Under the pieces are notes generated by a model, which did no database searches, was not told where the DNA came from, and worked only from the letters and a program-made list of their open reading frames with translations. From contig NZ_BMUF01000004.1 of the NCBI RefSeq assembly GCF_014650055.1, forward strand, positions 386,462 through 450,461: 64,000 bases of DNA, in the 5' to 3' direction. Position numbers and translations under genes: made by a program. Below are positions 57,412 through 64,000 of this stretch, in pieces (within the stretch, counting starts at the first letter, position 1; each line of letters starts with the position of its first letter). The stretch comes from Streptomyces malachitofuscus (lineage in GTDB: Bacteria; Actinomycetota; Actinomycetes; Streptomycetales; Streptomycetaceae).

Positions 57412-59120
57412 CTCCGGTCACCCTTGTGACCGCCGGGGTCCAACGCGTCCCGCTGACCCGTGCTTTCCGCCTGGTCCAGACCGGCGATCCAGGGGTGGTG
57501 CATGTCGAAGGCCGGGGACTCGGACCGGACCTTGGGCAGGGTGACGAAGTTGTGCCGGGGCGGTGGGCAGGAGGTTGCCCACTCCAGGGAACGTCCGTAC
57601 CCCCAGGGATCGTCGACCTCGACGCGCTCTCCGCTCCTGGCGGTTTTCCAGACGTTGTAGAGGAAGGGCAGGGTGGAGAGGCCGAGCAGGAACGCGCCGA
57701 TGGAGGAGGCGGTGTTGAGTGCGGTGAAGCCGTCTGCCTCGAGGTAGTCGGCGTAGCGGCGGGGCATGCCCTCGGCTCCGAGCCAGTGCTGGATGAGGAA
57801 CGTGGTGTGGAAGCCCGCGAACAGCGTCCAGAAGTGGATGTACTCGAGGCGGGTGTCGAGCATGGTGCCGGTCATCTTCGGCCACCAGAAGCTGAATCCC
57901 CCGAACATCGCGAACACGATCGTGCCGAACAGCACGTAGTGGAAGTGGGCGACGACGAAGTAGCTGTCGTGGACGTGGAAGTCCAGCGGGGGTGAGGCGA
58001 GCAGCACGCCGGTCAGGCCGCCGAAGAGGAAGGTGACCAGGAAGCCGATCGCCCACAGCATGGGAGGTTCGAAGGACAGGGAGCCCTTCCACATGGTGCC
58101 GATCCAGTTGAAGAACTTCACGCCGGTCGGGACGGCGATGAGGAAACTCATGAAGGAGAAGAACGGCAGCAGCACGGCGCCGGTGGCGAACATGTGGTGC
58201 GCCCAGACGGTGGCGGACAGACCGGTGATGGTGATCGTGGCACCGACGAGCCCCATGTAACCGAAGATCGGCTTGCGGGAGAACACCGGGATGATCTCGG
58301 TGATCACACCGAAGAACGGCAGGGCGAGAATGTAGACCTCGGGGTGGCCGAAGAACCAGAACAGGTGCTGCCACAGGACCGGCCCGCCGTTCGCCGGATC
58401 GAAGATGTGCGCGCCGAACTTCCGGTCGGCCTCCAGCGCGAGCAGGGCGGCGGCCAGCACCGGGAAGGCCAGCAGCACGAGAACCGACGTGAGCAGCACG
58501 TTCCAGGTGAAGATCGGCATCCGGAACATCGTCATACCGGGGGCGCGCATGCAGATGATGGTGGTGATGAAGTTGACCGCGCCGAGAATCGTGCCGAATC
58601 CCGCCAGCGCCAGCCCCATGATCCACAGATCACCGCCGATCTGAGGGGTGCGGTCGATGCCGCTGAGCGGCGTATAGGCGGTCCAGCCGTAGTCGGCCGC
58701 GCCGTCCGGAGTGAGGAAACTGCCCAGCACGATCAGGCCGCCGAGGGCGAACAGCCAGTACGAGAACATGTTCAGCCGTGGGAACGCCACGTCGGGGGAG
58801 CCGATCTGCAAGGGCATGATCGCGTTGGCGAACCCGGCGAACGTCGGCGTCGCGAACAACAGCAGCATGATCGTGCCGTGCATCGTGAACGACTGGTTGT
58901 ACTGCTCGTTCGACACGACCTGAAGGCCCGGCCGGGCCAACTCCGCCCGGATCACCATGGCGAGTACGCCACCGATCAGGAAGAAGACGAACGATGTGAT
59001 CAGGTAGAGATGGCCGATCTTCTTGTGATCGGTGGTGGTCAGCCAGGTGATCACCACGCGGCCCCGCCCCCGGCGCTCGGCCACGGGCACCGGAGCCACG
59101 GGCTCGGTGTGGGTCGCCAT
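57408..59120 (-). CDS. ctaD: Cytochrome c oxidase subunit I
   Basis: 570 aa from ATG 59120. Twelve transmembrane helices; all heme and copper ligands are present: [13 protein letters not shown] (low-spin heme His), [24 protein letters not shown] segment (CuB His with the cross-linked Tyr), [10 protein letters not shown] (CuB His pair) and [15 protein letters not shown] (heme a3 and low-spin heme His). It is an extra ctaD without ctaC or ctaE beside it, followed instead by a coupled small gene, then DUF2243 and CtaG. It probably pairs with subunits encoded elsewhere. Confidence 0.95.
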   Translation of the reverse strand: MATHTEPVAPVPVAERRGRGRVVITWLTTTDHKKIGHLYLITSFVFFLIGGVLAMVIRAELARPGLQVVSNEQYNQSFTMHGTIMLLLFATPTFAGFANAIMPLQIGSPDVAFPRLNMFSYWLFALGGLIVLGSFLTPDGAADYGWTAYTPLSGIDRTPQIGGDLWIMGLALAGFGTILGAVNFITTIICMRAPGMTMFRMPIFTWNVLLTSVLVLLAFPVLAAALLALEADRKFGAHIFDPANGGPVLWQHLFWFFGHPEVYILALPFFGVITEIIPVFSRKPIFGYMGLVGATITITGLSATVWAHHMFATGAVLLPFFSFMSFLIAVPTGVKFFNWIGTMWKGSLSFEPPMLWAIGFLVTFLFGGLTGVLLASPPLDFHVHDSYFVVAHFHYVLFGTIVFAMFGGFSFWWPKMTGTMLDTRLEYIHFWTLFAGFHTTFLIQHWLGAEGMPRRYADYLEADGFTALNTASSIGAFLLGLSTLPFLYNVWKTARSGERVEVDDPWGYGRSLEWATSCPPPRHNFVTLPKVRSESPAFDMHHPWIAGLDQAESTGQRDALDPGGHKGDRR

Positions 59121-59284
59121 CACAGTCCTCATTCGGTAGCGGCTCAGTGCGGATCCGGCTCTGTGGAAGGTAATCCTCGCCAGGGGCGGCCACGCCCGCA
59201 GCGAGCGCCTTTGTGGGCCGAGCAGCCGCACGCTCCAGTCGTCCGAGTGATATGTGGCCGGTGACCGGCGTCACATCCGATGCC

Positions 59285-59311
59285 TGTCAGGAATCGGGAG
59301 GCGGTCTCGTT
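59285..59311 (+). promoter_or_regulatory. Candidate ECF41-type promoter
   Basis: TGTCAGG (59285-59291), 16 bases, then CGTT (59308-59311), close to the recalled ECF41 pattern TGTCACA-N16-CGTC and with the same N16 spacing as the candidate upstream of the paralogous oxidoreductase. It lies 33 bases before the oxidoreductase start. Confidence 0.45.
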
Positions 59312-59344
59312 CAAGGGGCACGCGAACGAGACAGGAGCAGCGTC

Positions 59345-60535
59345 ATGAAGCACCGCATCGTCGTACTGGGCGCCGGATATGCCGGAGCCTTCGCCGCCGG
59401 CAACCTGGCCCGTCGGCTCTCGCCGGCCGACACCGAGATCACCGTCGTCAACGCCGTGCCCGAATTCGTCGAGCGGATGCGGCTCCACCAGCTCGCGATC
59501 GGACAGGCCGTCCCGTTCCGCCCGCTCGCCGATGTGTTCGCGGGCACCGGGGTGCGGCTGCGCGTGGCGCGTGTCACCGGCATCGACCCCGGGCGCAGGA
59601 CCGTCTCCGTTTCCGGCGAGGAGGGTGACGACGAGCTCACCTACGACACCCTTCTCTACGCGCTCGGCAGCTCCGTCGCCGACCACGGAGTCCCCGGCGT
59701 GGCCGAGCACGCCTTCGACGTGACGGGCCGGTCCTCCGCGTTGCGTCTGCGCGAGCACCTCGCCGGTCTGGGGGAGGACGGCACCGTACTGGTCGTCGGT
59801 GAGGGACTGACCGGCATCGAGACCGCCACCGAGTTCGCCGAATCCCGGCCCGACCTCTCGGTCGCGCTCGCCGCCCGCGGGGAGCCGGGCGACTGGCTCT
59901 CCCCGAAGGCCCGCCTCCACCTGCACCAGGCCTTCGACCGGCTCGGCATCACCGTCCACGAGCACACCCGCATCGAAGCCGTCGAGCCGACCCGGGCGAT
60001 CGCCGCCGACGGTACCTCCATCCCGGCCGACGCAACCGTGTGGGCGGCGGGGTTCGCCGTGCACCCCATCGCGGCGGCCGCCGGACTGGAGGTGACGGAG
60101 ACCGGCCGGATCGTCGTCGACCCCACCATGCGCTCGGTCTCGCACCCGGACGTGTACGCCGCCGGCGACTCCGCCTACGCCATCGGCGAGAACGGCCGGC
60201 CACTGCCCATGTCGTGCGCCTCGGCCGGCTTCACCAACATGCAGGCGACCGCCGCGATCATCGCCCGCCTGACGGGCGGCGAGGCCCCGGTGACCGGGCT
60301 GAAGTACTACGGCAACCACATCAGCCTCGGACGGCGGGACGCGATCTTCCAGATGGTGGACGGGGACGCCCGGTCGAAGCGCTGGTACCTGGGCGGCCGG
60401 ACCGCCGCCCGGCTCAAGTCGGGCGTGCTCAAGGGGGCCGGGTGGGGGATCGCCCACCCGACCTTCGGGATGCCGAAGCGCAGGCGCCGCCTGGGGACCG
60501 CCGCCGAGCGGGCCGGTGTGAGGGCTGCCGCCTAG
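59345..60535 (+). CDS. NADH dehydrogenase-II-like FAD oxidoreductase, second copy
   Basis: 396 aa. FAD motif VVLGAGYAGAFAAGNLARRL, NAD(P)H motif VLVVGEGLTGIETATEFAES, VWAAGFAVHP and YAAGDSAYAIGENG. The FVERMRLHQLAIG segment mirrors the copy at 48.6 kb, so they are paralogues. ATG 59345 has an ACAGGAG site. The sigma factor gene follows after 10 bases. Confidence 0.93.
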   Translation: MKHRIVVLGAGYAGAFAAGNLARRLSPADTEITVVNAVPEFVERMRLHQLAIGQAVPFRPLADVFAGTGVRLRVARVTGIDPGRRTVSVSGEEGDDELTYDTLLYALGSSVADHGVPGVAEHAFDVTGRSSALRLREHLAGLGEDGTVLVVGEGLTGIETATEFAESRPDLSVALAARGEPGDWLSPKARLHLHQAFDRLGITVHEHTRIEAVEPTRAIAADGTSIPADATVWAAGFAVHPIAAAAGLEVTETGRIVVDPTMRSVSHPDVYAAGDSAYAIGENGRPLPMSCASAGFTNMQATAAIIARLTGGEAPVTGLKYYGNHISLGRRDAIFQMVDGDARSKRWYLGGRTAARLKSGVLKGAGWGIAHPTFGMPKRRRRLGTAAERAGVRAAA

Positions 60536-60545
60536 GCTGTTCCGC

Positions 60546-61484
60546 ATGGAAGGCGCAGCCATTGATCGGTTCGAGGCCGGCCGGGGCCGGCTGGCCTCGC
60601 TCGCGTACCGTCTGCTCGGCTCCGCGGCGGACGCGGAGGACGCCGTGCAGGACGCGTTCCTGCGCTGGCAGGCCGCCGACCGGGAACGGATCGCGGTGCC
60701 GGAGGCCTGGCTGACCAAGGTCGTCACCAACCTCTGCCTCGACCGGCTCCGCTCGGCGCAGGCACGCCACGAGCGTGCGGCCGGTGTCTGGCTGCCCGAG
60801 CCTCTCCTGGAGGGCGACCCGATGCTGGGCCCCGCCGACTCGTTCGAGCGGCGCGAATCGGTGTCCTTGGCCGTGCTGCTTCTGATGGAGCGTCTCTCGC
60901 CGGTGGAACGGGCCGTCTACGTCCTGCGCGAGGCGTTCTCGTACAGCCACGCCGAGATCGCCGGGATCCTCGACATCAGCGAGTCCGCGAGCCAGCAGCA
61001 CGTGCACCGGGCGCGGACGCGGGTCACCGCCGAGCGCCACCGCGGAGGCGAGGCCGACCCCGCGTCCGCGCGCCGGGTCGTCGAGGAGTTCCTGGCCGCT
61101 GCCACGTCGGGGCGCACCGAACGGCTGGTGGCGCTGCTCACCGACGACGTGACGGCGGTCTCGGACGGCGCCGGACTGGGCAGGCGGCTTCTGCGGTTCA
61201 GGACGCGCGAACGGGTCGCGTCCTTCGTGCGGGCCGGCTTCCGGCCCACGGAGGCGAAGCGGCGGCTGGCAGGCGGCTCACCCGCGATGCACATCGCGTG
61301 GGTGAACGGCTCCCCGGCCGTTCTCGCCGTGGTCGACGACCGGGTCGTGGGTGTCGTGGCGTTCGAGGTGAGCGAGGGCAGGGTCTCCTCCCTGCACGGC
61401 ATCGCGGCCGCGGCCCGGCTCTCGCGCCTCAACGAGTCCTGGCGCCGGCACGAACCGGACGCGCCGGTCATCAGCGCATGGTGA
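60546..61484 (+). CDS. ECF sigma factor, ECF41/SigJ-like, with SnoaL-like extension
   Basis: 312 aa. Sigma-2 (LASLAYRLLGSAADAEDAVQ, DAFLRWQAADRERIAV) and sigma-4 (MERLSPVERAVYVLREAFSY, SHAEIAGILDISESASQQHV) are followed by a SnoaL-like domain. The linker keeps WLPEPLL, but the ECF41 DGGG box has become SDGAG and no NPDKL-like box ends the protein, so its C-terminal regulation may differ from that of the 298-aa sigma factor at 47.7 kb. Co-transcribed with the oxidoreductase. Confidence 0.92.
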   Translation: MEGAAIDRFEAGRGRLASLAYRLLGSAADAEDAVQDAFLRWQAADRERIAVPEAWLTKVVTNLCLDRLRSAQARHERAAGVWLPEPLLEGDPMLGPADSFERRESVSLAVLLLMERLSPVERAVYVLREAFSYSHAEIAGILDISESASQQHVHRARTRVTAERHRGGEADPASARRVVEEFLAAATSGRTERLVALLTDDVTAVSDGAGLGRRLLRFRTRERVASFVRAGFRPTEAKRRLAGGSPAMHIAWVNGSPAVLAVVDDRVVGVVAFEVSEGRVSSLHGIAAAARLSRLNESWRRHEPDAPVISAW

Positions 61485-61619
61485 CCGGACGCGACGACGC
61501 GATCCTTCGCTCCTCGACCCCGATCCGAGGGCGGCAATTCGAGCGATGTCGCGCGCCGCGATGAGTTCCGGCGTGCCCGGCGGTCGTACTGTCGGGCCCA
61601 CGACCGAGGAGGACTCCCC

Positions 61620-62204
61620 ATGCGCAGAGTGACCTATTCGATGAACGTCTCACTCGACGGCTACATCGTCGGGCCGGACGGCGAGTTCAACTGGACGGCG
61701 CCCGAGCCGGAGGTGTTCCGCTTCTGGATCGACGAGATCCGACAGGTCGACGTCCACCTCCTGGGACGACGGCTGTACGAGACGATGCTCTACTGGGAAA
61801 CCGCCGAACAGGAGGCATCGCTCGACGAAGCCGAGCGCGAGTGGGTATCCCTGTGGAATCCGCTTCCCAAGGTGGTGTTCTCCACCACCCTGTCGGCGGT
61901 GCAGGGCCGTGCCCGACTGGCCTCCGGAGGCGTGGCGGAGGAGATCGAGCGGTTGAAGGCCGAGCCGGGGGAGGGCGAGATCGCGATCGGCGGCGCGACG
62001 CTCGCCGCCCAGGCGGCCGCGGCGGGTCTCGTCGACGAGTACCGGGCCATGGTCTATCCGGTGCTGGTCGGCGGCGGTATTCCGTTCTTTCCCCGGGACG
62101 AGCGCCGGGTGGACCTCGAACTCGTCGAGACCCGCACCTTCGCCTCCAGATGCGTCTACCTCGGCTACCGCGTGGGTCAGGCCTCGGAGACGACGAGCCG
62201 GTAA
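61620..62204 (+). CDS. Dihydrofolate reductase-family reductase
   Basis: 194 aa RibD-C/DHFR-like: RRVTYSMNVSLDGYIVGPDG, VDVHLLGRRLYETMLYWE, KVVFSTTLSAVQG, EIAIGGATLAAQAAAAGLVD, MVYPVLVGGGIPFFP. Substrate unknown. The 3' end overlaps the convergent methyltransferase gene by 28 bases. Confidence 0.9.
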   Translation: MRRVTYSMNVSLDGYIVGPDGEFNWTAPEPEVFRFWIDEIRQVDVHLLGRRLYETMLYWETAEQEASLDEAEREWVSLWNPLPKVVFSTTLSAVQGRARLASGGVAEEIERLKAEPGEGEIAIGGATLAAQAAAAGLVDEYRAMVYPVLVGGGIPFFPRDERRVDLELVETRTFASRCVYLGYRVGQASETTSR

Positions 62205-62920
62205 CCGAGGTCGATGGTGTCGAGCGTCAGCAGGTCCGCGTAACGGGCGTGCCAGCGGCCGGTCGTCAGATCGGCGCCGAGCCGGGCCAGTCCCGGCGCG
62301 AGGACGTCGTCACCGGTCTGGGCCAGCATCGAGATGCCGGCGCGCACCTGCGGGTCGAGGTAGAGGTGCGGGCGGCGCCAGTAGGCTGCCGCGAATCCGT
62401 CGACGCAGTCGTGGGGGATGCGGACCGGCTCCTGGCGGCCTCCCCCGAGCAGGTCGACCAGCCGGTCGATCGGGGTGGCGCGGGTCTCGTCGAAGGCAGC
62501 GGCCTCGGGCAGGTAGTCGCGCACCAGCCAGAACCGCTCCCGGAAGACGCGCTGGTCCCACGTCAGGATGACGACGCGGCGGCGGGCGACCCTGCGCAGT
62601 TCCCGCAGGCCGGCCGCCAGGTCACTCCAGTGGTGGATGGTGAGCAGCGCCATGACGGCATCGGCGGCGTCGACGGGAAGAGGGAGGTGTTCCGCGACCG
62701 CCCGCACTGCCGGTGCCGCCCCCTGCGGTCGCTGGGTGATCATGACCCGGCTGGGTTCGACGGCGAGGACCGTCTCGGGCGGCTCGTAGGAGCCGGCGCC
62801 CGCACCGACGTTGATCACGTCGGCGGCGTCCCCGAGTGCGGCATGGATCTGCGCGGCGATGCGTGGATCCGGCTGTCGGGTCCGGGCGTACGTCGTGCCG
62901 AGCGTGTCATAGGTGGCCAC
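62177..62920 (-). CDS. Class I SAM-dependent methyltransferase
   Basis: 247 aa. SAM motif I VINVGAGAGSYEPPETVLAV, motif II region AVAEHLPLPVDAADAVMALL and TIHHWSDLAAGLRELRRVAR follow the UbiE/type-11 pattern. GTG start at 62920. The acceptor is unknown. Convergent with the DHFR-like gene. Confidence 0.9.
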   Translation of the reverse strand: MATYDTLGTTYARTRQPDPRIAAQIHAALGDAADVINVGAGAGSYEPPETVLAVEPSRVMITQRPQGAAPAVRAVAEHLPLPVDAADAVMALLTIHHWSDLAAGLRELRRVARRRVVILTWDQRVFRERFWLVRDYLPEAAAFDETRATPIDRLVDLLGGGRQEPVRIPHDCVDGFAAAYWRRPHLYLDPQVRAGISMLAQTGDDVLAPGLARLGADLTTGRWHARYADLLTLDTIDLGYRLVVSEA

Positions 62921-62987
62921 GGCAGCCAGTATGCAGAGCCCGCAGGGGCACAGCCCCGCACATCGGAGAAGCCGTATGCCACCGCTT

Positions 62988-63635
62988 TCAGGGAGTGTCC
63001 GTCTCGTACGCGGGGCGACCGGTGGTGCGGTAGGTCTGGATCGTCAGTCCCTTGGGTGTGGACTGCAGGTCGACCAGTTCGAGTCCCAGGTCCGAGCCGG
63101 TGGCGGGGAAGAGCCGCGTGCCCTGACCGACGATCACGGGGTAGGTGAGCAGCACCAGTTCGTCGATCAGCCGGTGGTCGAGCAGCCGGCGGATGAGGGT
63201 GCCGCTGCCCCACACCTGGAGCTCACCGCCCGGTGCGGACCTCAGCTCCTCGACGGCCCCGGTGACATCACCGGACAGGACGGACGTGCCCGCCCACCGC
63301 GGGTCGGTGAGCGTGTTCGAGACGACGTATTTGGGGCGTGAGTTCAACGCCTCTCCGACGGGGTTGCCCGGATCCATGCCGGCGCCCCAGGAGCCGGCGA
63401 AGATCTCGTAGGTGCGCCGGCCGAACAGGAACGCGTCGGCGCGCTGGAAGGTCCGGCCGATGAACGTCGAGGCCGCGTCGTCGAGAAGTGGCGGGGCCCA
63501 TCCGTAGCGCTCGAATCCGCCACTGCCCTTCCCCTCCGGAGCGTCCGCCGTCCCCTCCCCGGTCCCCACGTCGATCCGTCGATGCCCCTGCGTCACTCCG
63601 TCGACGGAGATGTTCGTGACGGTCGTCAGTTTCAT
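62988..63635 (-). CDS. Dihydrofolate reductase-family reductase, third copy
   Basis: 215 aa. KLTTVTNISVDGVTQGH, ADAFLFGRRTYEIFAGSWG, PKYVVSNTLTDPRWAGTSVL, LQVWGSGTLIRRLLDHRLID, LTYPVIVGQGTRLFP. ATG 63635 has AAGGGAA at good spacing; a GTG at 63641 is too near the site. The third member of the family in this window; substrate unknown. Confidence 0.9.
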   Translation of the reverse strand: MKLTTVTNISVDGVTQGHRRIDVGTGEGTADAPEGKGSGGFERYGWAPPLLDDAASTFIGRTFQRADAFLFGRRTYEIFAGSWGAGMDPGNPVGEALNSRPKYVVSNTLTDPRWAGTSVLSGDVTGAVEELRSAPGGELQVWGSGTLIRRLLDHRLIDELVLLTYPVIVGQGTRLFPATGSDLGLELVDLQSTPKGLTIQTYRTTGRPAYETDTP

Positions 63636-63772
63636 GATCACGGTTCCCTTCCCGCTGATGACGTCACCGGGTACGACCGAAGCCGGGCGCCGATCTCATC
63701 GGTCGGGGCACGGCGCCGCCCACGGTCCCGGCGAAGCGCGCCGATGACCATGGGCAGCAGCTGGCTCGGCGG

Positions 63773-64000
63773 TCAGAGCGCCGGCCGGGTGCCGTCGACC
63801 GTCGGGTAGTCGGTGTAGCCCCGGTGGTCGCCGCCGTAGGCCTTGCTCAGATCAGGCTCGGCGAGCTCCGCCTCGGCCGCGAGCCGGGCGACCAGGTCCG
63901 GGTTGGAGATGTACAGCCGGCCGAAGGACACGGCGTCGGCCCGGCCGCTGGTGACGAGGTCCAGCCGGCGCCTCTGCCCGGACGTGTCGCCGTCGGCGGC
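63773..64000 (-). CDS. Old Yellow Enzyme-family (NADH:flavin) oxidoreductase, C-terminal fragment
   Basis: The last 75 residues of an alkene reductase, cut by the window edge. ADAVSFGRLYISNPDLVARL and AYGGDHRGYTDYPT are typical of the C-terminal FMN-binding part of OYE enzymes (GRxxxxNPDL, then the TDYP box). Transcribed leftward; stop TGA at 63775-63773. Confidence 0.9.
   Translation of the reverse strand, partial: AADGDTSGQRRRLDLVTSGRADAVSFGRLYISNPDLVARLAAEAELAEPDLSKAYGGDHRGYTDYPTVDGTRPAL

Overview
The window is high-GC actinobacterial DNA, almost certainly Streptomyces. It has strong third-position GC bias, frequent GTG starts, a SARP-type regulator, ECF41-type sigma factors, and the paralogue-rich regulator, acetyltransferase and PP2C content typical of a chromosome-arm accessory region. 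I saw no rRNA, tRNA, CRISPR array or intact insertion sequence.

Region A (1-17.3 kb) is an unusual block of hydrolases and very large unknown proteins. It holds a matrixin metallopeptidase (cut by the window edge), two giant unknown proteins (1056 and 1504 aa), and a 415-aa protein with a PD...ExK nuclease-like motif, a membrane helix and a peptidoglycan-binding-like domain. A leftward operon follows (LytM/M23 peptidase, unknown 228-aa protein, S41 peptidase), then a SARP/BTAD regulator and a trypsin-like protease fused to an endonuclease I domain. Four of these proteins carry peptidoglycan-binding-like modules, yet none begins with a recognisable Sec or Tat signal. Three direct repeats with an exact 11-bp period lie between the SARP gene and the M23 operon, as expected of a SARP operator. 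This is the best candidate here for an undescribed system: possibly a SARP-controlled set of cell-wall and nucleic-acid-attacking proteins released by lysis or by a non-Sec route.

Region B (17.5-25.9 kb) is ordinary accessory content: a DHFR/RibD-like reductase, AraC, GNAT and TetR genes (the last with a perfect 10-bp-arm palindrome in its promoter), a DUF389 membrane protein, a GlxA-type regulator, a quinone oxidoreductase, and a PucR-type regulator split by one extra G in a G7 tract.

Region C (26-47 kb) is a protein-quality-control and stress island. A general stress protein precedes dnaK, grpE, cbpA-like, cbpM-like, clpB, thioredoxin, a UBP zinc finger, a cyclic-nucleotide-binding/thioredoxin-reductase-like fusion and hsp20 on one strand, most of them touching or overlapping. 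Around them lie an MFS transporter, DUF2267 proteins, a GAF-SpoIIE phosphatase, a DUF1931 histone-fold protein, an unknown membrane protein, an FUSC exporter and a PsiE protein. Remnants of acetate kinase and of the unknown membrane protein mark decay at the right edge. The mix recalls the transmissible heat-resistance loci of Gram-negative bacteria, which also combine Hsp20, a Clp ATPase, thioredoxin and PsiE.

Region D (47-64 kb) contains two oxidoreductase/ECF sigma pairs in the same gene order, each with a candidate ECF41-type promoter. It also has an alkyltransferase-like/DUF488 pair, a membrane SpoIIE phosphatase, a beta-propeller lipoprotein, a DUF2243/CtaG/CtaD cytochrome oxidase group, two more DHFR-like reductases, a methyltransferase and the end of an Old Yellow Enzyme gene.
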